Assembly: GCA_910589025.1 (NCBI GenBank)
Contig: CAJURM010000005.1
Coordinates: forward strand, 62,001-126,000
DNA length: 64,000 nucleotides
Direction of reading: 5' to 3'
DNA from: an uncultured Odoribacter sp.
GTDB taxonomy: Bacteria > Bacteroidota > Bacteroidia > Bacteroidales > Marinifilaceae
Shown: piece after piece, positions 53,015 to 60,692 of the stretch
Numbering within the stretch: position 1 is the first letter of the stretch
Layout: each line of letters begins with the position of its first letter
Position numbers and translations under genes: made by a program
Notes under the pieces: model-generated
What the model saw: only the letters and a program-made list of their open reading frames with translations
Database searches by the model: none
Told to the model about the DNA's origin: nothing

Positions 53015-55354
53015 TTATTCCTGTTTCAACACCTCCACCGGATTAGCGTTAGCTACCCGCCAGCTCTGCCAGCTTATCGTCAGCAACGTAATGGCAAATA
53101 CAATCAAACCTGCCAATAAAAAGAGCCAGACAGAAAGAGACGTTTTGTAAGCAAATCCGTTCAACCAACGTGACACAGCATACCACGCCAGCGGGCAAGC
53201 TCCAATAAAAGACAAGCCCACCATACGCAAAAAACTCCGGTTCACAAAAAACACCATTTGCCAGTTTGTCGCCCCATTTACTTTACGGACACCAATTTCT
53301 TTCGCTTTAAATTTAGCATTGAACAATACCAACCCGTATACGCCCATCAAAGCTATCAGGATGGTCGCAATACCAAAGATTTTCACCAAAGATGACAGCC
53401 GCTCCTCCGCCTGATACAATCCATTCAGATGATCATCCAAAAAGAGGACATTTCCACCGTAATTAAATGACAAAGAGTGAATTGTATGACGAATATGACG
53501 AATTGCCTCCCCACGGGCCGCGTCATTGATTCTGACGTAAAAATAAGTACCCGCCCAGGCTTCATTGACAGCAATAATCAGAGGACGTATTTTCTGCTGC
53601 ATCGGGAGCAAGTTGAAATCTTTCAATATCCGCCCAACCCGCATACCTCCCATTACTTTTCCCATCGGATTAAAACCATAGACGGAACTGAATGTTTCAT
53701 TCACCATAACCACACTGTCCCGCGTGGAAACAAACGTATCCCCTTCTATTACCCGGATGCCGAAAAACTGTAGAAAATTAGCGGCAACCATGGATACATC
53801 ACACCCGATACGCCGTTCCTCGCCATTTACCGTTGCCCCAAATTCCCAATGCTGCATACTCACATCGCCTATCATCTCCGAGGCAAACGTCATGTTCGTC
53901 ACCGCTGGATGCTGTTTCAGCTCATTCACCAGGACATCCCGCTTCCGGAGAAGTTCCTGATTAGTCTTAAAAAATACGACATGCTCCTTTTCTATTCCCC
54001 AAGGATGATTTTTCATAACATCCAACTGCCTTTCGATAAACAACACTCCGATAATCAGCACCACAGCTACCATGTATTGAAACACGACTAACGTATTCCT
54101 CAGAAAAACGCCCCGGGGCGACAACGCCTGTGAACCTTTCAACACCAGAGCCGGAGGGAAAGAGGTCATATAAAAAGCCGGATAACATCCCGCCAATACA
54201 CCCAACACCACACTTATCCCCGCCATTCCACACAATAAACCCTTATATTCAAAAGGATTCAAAGACGCCGACACGATACCTTGAATGGATGTACCGCTCA
54301 GCAGATAACACCAGAACGTCCCCAACACAAAAGATAAAAACGAGAAAAAAACAGCCTCCGATATGACACACCAACGAATAAACCCGTTGGTTGCCCCAAA
54401 CGCTTTCTGCGTGTTCAGCGTTTTTATTCGGGTAGGTGCCAGGGCGATCGTGAAATTGACCAGATTAATTCCCGCGACAAGCAAAATAATTCCTCCGATT
54501 AAAAGAAGGATTTGCGTCATAGCCCGGTTTCCCTGGGGTTCATGATAATGGCGTACATTCCCGAAATAAAGCTCTTTGATAGGGTAAAACTCAAATTGCC
54601 TTTCTGCCATCATCCCTTCTTCAAAAGATTTTACCGCCGCAATGTTATCTAAGGCACGCAGTTTATTCACCAACATTTGCTTATCCGTCCCGTCAGGCAA
54701 CACATAATAAGTATCGTAATTCCATTGGCTCCACCGTACTCCCGAACAAAAGGAGAGCGAATAAAGGTAATTCCGGAAAAGAGAATTGGACGGGACATCC
54801 CGGTATATCGCCGCCACAGTCAATTCTTTCGTCCCATTATGCAAAAAAGTTTTCCCGACAGCCTCCATACCTCCGAAAAATTTCTGAGCCAAACTCCAGG
54901 GCATAAAAACATGGTCAGGCGTTGCCAATGCCTTGCGATAATCTCCCGCCATCACCTCCAAATCAAAAACCGTTACCACATTGGTGTCTGCATAAGCCGG
55001 TCCCTCTTCAAAAAAGATATTTTCCCCACCCGGACTCAACACTGTAAAATATTCCGTATCAAAAGGCTTACCGATAATACAAGATTCCGACAATTCCGGT
55101 ATTTCAGAACGAATAATCTCAAATAAAGGCAATGGCAACAAGGAACTGGATACCTCGTCGGCTTCATCCTGCACCTGCAAGCGATAGATACGGTCAGCCT
55201 TCGGGAAAGAGGCATTGTAACTGTATTCGTAATTCACCTGTATCACAATAGCCAGAAAAACAGCAAATGCCACAGACAATCCGACTATGTTCAACAATCC
55301 GGCTCCCTTAAAACGCTTTAACACCTGAAAGAAATGACGAAAAACCTGTATCAT
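53015..55354 (-). CDS. MacB/FtsX-type ABC permease B
   Basis: 779 residues, same layout as its neighbour: N-terminal helix (about 15-40), large extracytoplasmic domain, membrane block with RIKTLNTQKAFGATNGFI, second extracytoplasmic domain, C-terminal block with AKEIGVRKVNGATNWQM and the end NPVEVLKQE. Upstream lie a fragment of another permease tail and, beyond it, a sigma-54-type promoter directed into this operon (B then A). Confidence 0.9.
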   Translation of the reverse strand: MIQVFRHFFQVLKRFKGAGLLNIVGLSVAFAVFLAIVIQVNYEYSYNASFPKADRIYRLQVQDEADEVSSSLLPLPLFEIIRSEIPELSESCIIGKPFDTEYFTVLSPGGENIFFEEGPAYADTNVVTVFDLEVMAGDYRKALATPDHVFMPWSLAQKFFGGMEAVGKTFLHNGTKELTVAAIYRDVPSNSLFRNYLYSLSFCSGVRWSQWNYDTYYVLPDGTDKQMLVNKLRALDNIAAVKSFEEGMMAERQFEFYPIKELYFGNVRHYHEPQGNRAMTQILLLIGGIILLVAGINLVNFTIALAPTRIKTLNTQKAFGATNGFIRWCVISEAVFFSFLSFVLGTFWCYLLSGTSIQGIVSASLNPFEYKGLLCGMAGISVVLGVLAGCYPAFYMTSFPPALVLKGSQALSPRGVFLRNTLVVFQYMVAVVLIIGVLFIERQLDVMKNHPWGIEKEHVVFFKTNQELLRKRDVLVNELKQHPAVTNMTFASEMIGDVSMQHWEFGATVNGEERRIGCDVSMVAANFLQFFGIRVIEGDTFVSTRDSVVMVNETFSSVYGFNPMGKVMGGMRVGRILKDFNLLPMQQKIRPLIIAVNEAWAGTYFYVRINDAARGEAIRHIRHTIHSLSFNYGGNVLFLDDHLNGLYQAEERLSSLVKIFGIATILIALMGVYGLVLFNAKFKAKEIGVRKVNGATNWQMVFFVNRSFLRMVGLSFIGACPLAWYAVSRWLNGFAYKTSLSVWLFLLAGLIVFAITLLTISWQSWRVANANPVEVLKQE

Positions 55355-55385
55355 ACCCTTTAAAATTAAATTTCCGAACCGTTAT

Positions 55386-55475
55386 TTATTCCTGCTTCAA
55401 CACCTCCACCGGATTGGCATTCACCGCCCGCTGCCAAATAAAGCAGGTTACCATAGCAATATGCCCGTGGCTGAA
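55386..55475 (-). pseudogene. Remnant C-terminal tail of a further MacB/FtsX permease
   Basis: The minus strand frame ends IAMVTCFIWQRAVNANPVEV then LKQE and stop. It matches the C-terminus of permease B (NANPVEVLKQE) and the preceding SWQSWRVANAN segment. Upstream is an in-frame stop at 55476-55478 and no further permease similarity. So a permease gene was almost completely deleted, its tail left between the sigma-54-type promoter and permease B. Confidence 0.8.
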
Positions 55476-55491
55476 TTACTTTATCTTTTCA

Positions 55492-55506
55492 ACAAGATAC
55501 ATGCCA
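55492..55506 (-). promoter_or_regulatory. Sigma-54-type -24/-12 promoter of the permease operon
   Basis: Minus strand TGGCATG-TATC-TTGT. The -12 box has TTGT in place of TTGC. Permease B begins 138 bases downstream, because the remnant tail of a deleted permease lies in between. Confidence 0.65.
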
Positions 55507-55560
55507 TTTTTATATATTGCTATAAATCAACAAATTAAAAACAAAAGACATTCACCATAT

Positions 55561-55598
55561 TGTCAAAATTATAGACACCGGATGTCAAAAAAATTTAC
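55561..55598. promoter_or_regulatory. Candidate activator-binding region of the permease operon
   Basis: TGTCAAAATTATAGACA (55561-55577, TGTC-N9-GACA), GACACCGGATGTC (55574-55586) and TGTCAAAAAAATTTAC (55583-55598). The GACAC-C-Y/G-G/C-TGTC core resembles 48280-48292 (GACACCCGCTGTC). It is 55-92 bases upstream of the -24 box on the minus strand. Confidence 0.65.
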
Positions 55599-55644
55599 GA
55601 CAAAAAAGAGGCCCTTTACAGGAAGCGGGGAAATATGTCCCGAA

Positions 55645-55676
55645 TTTGATTCTCCCTTCGATTTGCATTATCTTTG
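55645..55676 (+). promoter_or_regulatory. Promoter of the second TPR-TM-HTH regulator
   Basis: TTTG (55645-55648) and TATCTTTG (55669-55676), 20 bases apart; ATG at 55693. Confidence 0.6.
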
Positions 55677-55692
55677 ACAAAAATTCCGGCTG

Positions 55693-56787
55693 ATGAAAAG
55701 TTGTTGTTTTTGTGTGTTTGTATTCATATTCTGTCTCTGCCTCCGCGCGGAGTTGCCGGCTACGGAGCTCCACCCTCACGAGCCCCCGATTCAAAGTATG
55801 ATTCACCGTTTCAATCACGCCAAGAACGCCAAAGAAATCCTGACTCAGGCGGACCGGATGTATCGTACAGGACAACATTTCGAGTCCGATACCCTGTTAC
55901 AAAAAGCCCTACGCTATTATCAACGCAAGAAAGTATCCTCCGAACTGACACGCCTTTATTTTTACATGGGCATGTTTTACGAAAACCGGCATCAAGCAGC
56001 GGAAGCCCTTAAACAGTATACGCTGGCAGAAACCAACGCGGCACTTGCACCCGACTCCCTGCTCGCCCCTGCCCTTGCACAAAAAATCTCCGGTTTGCAA
56101 CAAAAGTTAGGCCCAAAAGCAGCAGACGACCTGCAATGGGAAAGCCGTTACATACAGCTTTCGCAACAATCCCGGCAATGGCACGCAGCCAGCCGGAGAT
56201 GGCGCACGGCTTGCCTTGTGGTGAGTGCCCTGCTTCTGGCTTTCATTGGAGTGTCACATTACCGGACACTCCGCCGCAAACACGAGCTGTTTGAAAGCCA
56301 GCTTTTCATCGAGCGGCTTCAACGGGCGGAAGAGGAACTGAAAGAGAAAATGTCGCAGCAGCTTCATGAGAAAGACGGAAAACTAAAAGACTTTTTCCGC
56401 CTCCGGGTGGAGATGATTAAAGAGTTTGTGGAATTTTCCCAAAAATATGCCAACAATCCCGAAAAGCTGAAATACAAGTTTCAACGCACCATCTCCACCA
56501 ATTCGTTTTCTCCGACCGACTGGGCTTTGCTGCTTGAAGGCGTGAACATCACAGGCAACGGGATTATCGGCTACCTGCAACAGCACTATCCCGAACTGAC
56601 GGAAGAGAACCTCCGCTATTGCGCCCTCATTTGTGCCGGGTTTGAGACGGACGAACTGGCTGTGCTGTGGGACGTGAACAACACGTCCATTTATAAACGC
56701 CGTACCCGTCTTCGCCAAAAACTGAATCTTCCCCAAAACCAGGACCTGAAAAAGTTTTTTGATGAGTTGGTAACCCGCCTGGGCTGA
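55693..56787 (+). CDS. Membrane-anchored TPR protein with C-terminal helix-turn-helix
   Basis: 364 residues. Signal or anchor at 1-20 (MKSCCFCVFVFIFCLCLRA), a short TPR region (about 45-150, ILTQADRMYRTGQHFESDT and LYFYMGMFYENRHQAAEAL), a membrane segment (about 173-190), a coiled coil (about 200-250) and a C-terminal DNA-binding-like domain (LTEENLRYCALICAG, then LAVLWDVNNTSIYKRRTRLRQKL). The C-terminus resembles that of the 28522 protein, so both are one-component membrane regulators of the same kind. It is divergent from the permease operon and upstream of permease C, which it may control. Confidence 0.75.
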   Translation: MKSCCFCVFVFIFCLCLRAELPATELHPHEPPIQSMIHRFNHAKNAKEILTQADRMYRTGQHFESDTLLQKALRYYQRKKVSSELTRLYFYMGMFYENRHQAAEALKQYTLAETNAALAPDSLLAPALAQKISGLQQKLGPKAADDLQWESRYIQLSQQSRQWHAASRRWRTACLVVSALLLAFIGVSHYRTLRRKHELFESQLFIERLQRAEEELKEKMSQQLHEKDGKLKDFFRLRVEMIKEFVEFSQKYANNPEKLKYKFQRTISTNSFSPTDWALLLEGVNITGNGIIGYLQQHYPELTEENLRYCALICAGFETDELAVLWDVNNTSIYKRRTRLRQKLNLPQNQDLKKFFDELVTRLG

Positions 56788-56972
56788 AAATATGCCCGTT
56801 TACACCCGTCTTTCCAAGGCTTTTTTCCAATGTCTCGCTTTTGCTTAAAAACAAAATTGATTATCAACACATTAAAAAAATCATGTCCCTATATTTTTCC
56901 ACCTGTCCTATAGGATTTACGGAACACATCTTCTAATTTGCGTCACAGAAAACAACTAAAATTAACTCACAG

Positions 56973-59231
56973 ATGAAACGCATTTTATATCTTTTCCGCG
57001 GTTTGCTTCATTCCAAAGGAAACACACTGACGAAAATTGTCTCCCTCACCATTGGGCTTTCCGTCGGCATACTGGCATTCGGATATTGTGTTTTTGAAAC
57101 CGGCTACGATAATTTCCATAAGGATGCCGACCGCATATACCGGGTTGATTATCATCTCCCGCTTACCCTGCTGGAGGAAATCTCCCGCGAAATCCCGGAA
57201 GTCGAGCTGACGACAGCACTCTCTTCCCGCATTCCCGCGACCTACCACTATAAAGAGCATGAAATCTACGGCGGCGAAATCCGGCTTGCCGACACCTCTT
57301 TTTTCCGGCTTTTCTCCTTTCGTCTGCTTTCCGGCGATCCACAGGCTTTGCGCCATCCGGATAAGCTGTTCATATCAGAAAAACTGGCACACATCCTTTT
57401 CGGCCAGGAAGATCCCGTCGGGAAAGAAATTATATACAATCATCAACCGCTTGTGGTGGGAGGCGTCTATGAAAATTTCCCCCGCAACAGTTTCCTGATG
57501 TACACCAATGCCCTGCATTCCTTGGCCGGAGTCAGTGAGGAACAGAAGTCGGCAAGAGAAGACTACAGCGGTTATATCCGGATTTCCCCCAACGCCAACC
57601 CGCAGGAGGTGAAGCAAAAAATACAGGCTATCATCGACCGTCACACCACGTCCGAGCAACCCGAACAATATGCCTTGCATCCTTTAAAGGAGCTGCATCT
57701 GAAATACGGCTGGGGCTATACCTCCGTCTATCTGGTCGGTTTCATGGGGTTGGCTATTGTCATCATATCCGCCCTCAACTATATCCTTATTTCGATTTCA
57801 TCATTGATACAGAAAAACAAGGAAATCGCCATTCACAAAATAAACGGAGCAAACAGTGCCCACATTTTCAGGATATTTTTCCAGGAAACGGTTGTCCTTG
57901 CCCTGCTGGCAGGAGCGCTTACCTACGGCATCCTTGCCGGATGCCAGCCTTTTCTGGAAGAGCTGCTGTATAGCTCTTACGCCGACTTCTTTAACCTCCG
58001 TGTGTGGACAACCATCGGTTTGTTTTTCCTGGGCATGGTGTTTTTTACGGGAGGAATACCGGCACGGATATTTGCTTCCATTCCGGTATTACAGATTTTC
58101 CGGCAGGTTTCATTACACCGCCGCGCATGGAAATATATTTTGCTCTGGATACAGTTTTTTTCGACCTGTCTGCTGCTTACCTTGCTTTTGATTTTCAGCA
58201 AACAGTACAATTACCTGATGAATAAAAACCTGGGATATGAGACACGGGATCTTTACTACACCCAAATCGCATGCGGCTACCCCTATCCCTCCCTGACTTC
58301 GGTGAGAGATGAAATCAAGCGTTTACCTTTCATTACGGACGCAGCTTTCGTGCATACGCTCCCGCTGTGGACTCCCCGGACCACAGTCTGTAACAGCGAA
58401 CAGCAGGCGATATTTGAAAGCAGCTATCTCTATGCTGATGACGGTTTACTCCGCCTGCTGAAAATCCCGTTTGTCGAAGGGGACACGACCCACTTGCCAG
58501 CGGCTTCCGGCGAAGTGTGGGTGAATGAAAAATTCCGCGACAGGCTTGCCGCAAACCCGCAAGCCACCAGTCCTTTGTCACTCGGTGCCCATACCGTTAC
58601 TCCCCGGGGCGTTTTCCGGGATTTCCAGGTTGCCTCCCTCTATGTCGCCCAACAACCGCTTGTCATCTTCCCGCTGGAAGAGCCAGACACCTGCCACAAT
58701 TATTACTTGTTGTTTAAAAGCAGTCAAATGACTGCCGAAAACATGACCGTGTGGAAAGAAAAAATGCAGGAGGTCTGTAAGCAGTCGAATTTCCACCTCT
58801 GGTATTATCCTTATACACATCAAAATGCTTACGGAGCTGAAAAAGACATGTGCACGACCGTAGAAATCATCACCTATCTTGCCCTTGTCATCGTATTATT
58901 AGGGCTGTTTGGCTTCACCGGCGACGAGGTAGCGCGGAGAACGAAAGAAATTGCCGTCCGCAAAGTAAACGGAGCGTCGGTACTCTCCATCACCCTGCTC
59001 CTGTTGCGAAACATCTGTCTGCTAGCACTGTGTGCCCTGCCGTTCGGATTGGCGGGCGCATATTATATGGGAAGTTATTGGCTGGATGAATTTGCGTGGC
59101 GGATACCTCTCTCCGTATGGTTGCTGACGGGAGGCGCCGCGATTACTTTCGGCGTGATTGTAGGAACCGTTTTGCTGAAAAACAGACAGGGCATCAAGAC
59201 CCAACCTGCCGAAGCCTTGAAAAACGAATAA
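56973..59231 (+). CDS. MacB/FtsX-type ABC permease C
   Basis: 752 residues with the same two-half plan: N-terminal helix (about 20-42), periplasmic domain, membrane block with KEIAIHKINGANSAHIFRI (a second coupling motif in the first half), second periplasmic domain, C-terminal block with TKEIAVRKVNGASVLSI and end QPAEALKNE. It is the only permease on the plus strand here and follows the TPR-HTH gene after 185 bases. No sigma-54-type promoter was found in front; a TAATTTGC element (about 56934) is a weak candidate. Confidence 0.9.
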   Translation: MKRILYLFRGLLHSKGNTLTKIVSLTIGLSVGILAFGYCVFETGYDNFHKDADRIYRVDYHLPLTLLEEISREIPEVELTTALSSRIPATYHYKEHEIYGGEIRLADTSFFRLFSFRLLSGDPQALRHPDKLFISEKLAHILFGQEDPVGKEIIYNHQPLVVGGVYENFPRNSFLMYTNALHSLAGVSEEQKSAREDYSGYIRISPNANPQEVKQKIQAIIDRHTTSEQPEQYALHPLKELHLKYGWGYTSVYLVGFMGLAIVIISALNYILISISSLIQKNKEIAIHKINGANSAHIFRIFFQETVVLALLAGALTYGILAGCQPFLEELLYSSYADFFNLRVWTTIGLFFLGMVFFTGGIPARIFASIPVLQIFRQVSLHRRAWKYILLWIQFFSTCLLLTLLLIFSKQYNYLMNKNLGYETRDLYYTQIACGYPYPSLTSVRDEIKRLPFITDAAFVHTLPLWTPRTTVCNSEQQAIFESSYLYADDGLLRLLKIPFVEGDTTHLPAASGEVWVNEKFRDRLAANPQATSPLSLGAHTVTPRGVFRDFQVASLYVAQQPLVIFPLEEPDTCHNYYLLFKSSQMTAENMTVWKEKMQEVCKQSNFHLWYYPYTHQNAYGAEKDMCTTVEIITYLALVIVLLGLFGFTGDEVARRTKEIAVRKVNGASVLSITLLLLRNICLLALCALPFGLAGAYYMGSYWLDEFAWRIPLSVWLLTGGAAITFGVIVGTVLLKNRQGIKTQPAEALKNE

Positions 59232-59340
59232 ACAGAATTATTTTGAATAAATAACAGGATGAATTTGCATATTTACCGGAGAATGTTCATCTTTACCCGC
59301 AAATAAAAAATGAAAGTACTAACCTTTAAAAGCGAAAAGG

Positions 59341-59664
59341 ATGAAAATGAAAATGTTACTTCTGGCGTTGGCTTTGGTATTTTCCGTAAGCATCGCCTCT
59401 GCACAAAGCAACAAAACAACAAAAAACTGTAAGAAAGAGTGCAAAAAGGAATGCGTACAAAAGAAAGAGTGCAACAAGCAGGAATGCAAATGCCCGGCTG
59501 ATTGCAAAAAGGACGGGAAATGTGCCGGAACCTGCAAAAAAGACTGCAAAAAAACAGCTTGTGCTCAGAAAGCCGACTGCAAAAAAGACCAGAAATGCTG
59601 CAAAAACGCTAAAAAAAGCGAATGCCCAAAAGCAAAAAAAGAGTGCTGTAAAGACAAAAAATAA
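59341..59664 (+). CDS. Cys/Lys-rich secreted protein
   Basis: 107 residues. A signal peptide (about 1-22, ending SIASAQ) is followed by about 85 residues containing 17 Cys and very many Lys, with repeated KKEC, KKDC and CCK units and no long hydrophobic segment. No family is recognised. The Cys spacing (C-x3-C, CKC, CC) suggests metal binding or a disulfide-rich periplasmic peptide. Three Met codons (ATG AAA ATG AAA ATG) lie at the start; the first at 59341 was used, with AAAAGG directly before it. A strong terminator follows, so it is a single-gene unit. Confidence 0.7.
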   Translation: MKMKMLLLALALVFSVSIASAQSNKTTKNCKKECKKECVQKKECNKQECKCPADCKKDGKCAGTCKKDCKKTACAQKADCKKDQKCCKNAKKSECPKAKKECCKDKK

Positions 59665-59683
59665 TCAGACCGTTGCTTATGTG

Positions 59684-59722
59684 AAATTGCCGGAACCGCT
59701 TGGGGTTTCCGGCAATTTTCAT
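59684..59722 (+). terminator. Terminator of the Cys-rich gene
   Basis: Perfect 12-bp stem AAATTGCCGGAA/TTCCGGCAATTT with an 11-base loop, then TCATTTT. Confidence 0.88.
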
Positions 59723-59737
59723 TTTCCCCTTAATCGG

Positions 59738-60619
59738 TCAGGAAAGGCTTATTTCTGTTCCAAGCAACACTTCTGCGGAGATTGTCATCCGGGAAAAAGC
59801 AAAAAGTTTCTTCCCCAAATCTTTTAATGAAGCACCAATGTGATAGACATCGGAATCTATGAGCAGAAAACGGTCGTGAAAGCGTGTGCTTTTATGCACT
59901 TCAATCACCGGATATTGCGCGTTGCAGCGCTCCAAATCAAGCCGCAATGGCTTGGGGATGCTGCAAGTGTAAATCCGGACATTTACCTCTTTTTTACGTT
60001 TGCACAATAAGGTCAGGACGGAATCGTCCACATAATTATCGATTAAAACAATGGAACGTTTTGCCTTTCGAATCAGTTCGGCAACAAAGGCATAAGCATC
60101 AAAAATCTGCCCGTCGAAAAAAACACCCTCGACAGGAGGCAAAGCCGTCCGGACAAAAAAGTCAATTTTTTCGGAATGTTTTTCCAAGGTTTTGTCATAT
60201 TCAATAAATTTTTGAGTCACCCGGTACTCCAAACTTTCTATCCTCTGATTCAAGGCATATCCTCGTAAAAGATACTCTTTTAATACTTTATTTGCCCATT
60301 GCCGGAATTGAATGCCCCGTTTGCTATTGACACGAAAACCGATAGATATGATAGCATCCAAATTATAGTATGTGAGATTGCGGCCCACCTGACGATTATT
60401 TTCCAAACGAACTGTTCGGAAATTCCGAACAGTTGAATTTTTATCCAATTCTCCCTGTTGATATATACTTTTTATATGTTCACTGATATTGGCTTTACTC
60501 GATTGAAAAAGCGCAACAATCTGCGCCTGCGTAAGCCACACGGTTTCGTCTTCCATACGGACTTCCAGTCTCACCGTATCCTTGGGCTGATAGAGTATGA
60601 TTTCACTTTTGGATTGCAT
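59738..60619 (-). CDS. RhuM-like protein with PLD-like C-terminal region
   Basis: 293 residues. The N-terminal half (about 1-130) resembles the RhuM/Fic-associated DNA-binding family: TVWLTQAQIVALFQ, STVRNFRTVR, NLDAIISIGFRVNSKRGIQFRQWA. A helix then leads to a C-terminal domain (about 165-290) with IVLIDNYVDDSVLTLL and FHDRFLLID, VYHIGASLKDLGKKLFAF, a pattern like one half of a phospholipase D/nuclease domain (HxR-x4-D in place of HxK-x4-D). Such pairs are found in mobile and defence loci; the biochemical role is unproved. It lies alone on the minus strand between permeases, after a TAnnTTTG promoter. Confidence 0.75.
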   Translation of the reverse strand: MQSKSEIILYQPKDTVRLEVRMEDETVWLTQAQIVALFQSSKANISEHIKSIYQQGELDKNSTVRNFRTVRLENNRQVGRNLTYYNLDAIISIGFRVNSKRGIQFRQWANKVLKEYLLRGYALNQRIESLEYRVTQKFIEYDKTLEKHSEKIDFFVRTALPPVEGVFFDGQIFDAYAFVAELIRKAKRSIVLIDNYVDDSVLTLLCKRKKEVNVRIYTCSIPKPLRLDLERCNAQYPVIEVHKSTRFHDRFLLIDSDVYHIGASLKDLGKKLFAFSRMTISAEVLLGTEISLS

Positions 60620-60635
60620 CTTAAAGGTATTTATA

Positions 60636-60643
60636 CAAATTTA
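60636..60643 (-). promoter_or_regulatory. Promoter of the RhuM-like gene
   Basis: Minus strand TAAATTTG, 17 bases before the ATG at 60619. Confidence 0.55.
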
Positions 60644-60692
60644 CAAAATTTACCTAAACAACCCAATAGTGAAGAATATATATCAGAAGCGG

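Noticed and set aside
56800..56972. Sigma-54 promoter before permease C
   Set aside because: TGTC-like strings occur (for example TGTCCTATAGGATTTAC near 56907) but no TGGCA -24 box with correct -12 spacing was found.
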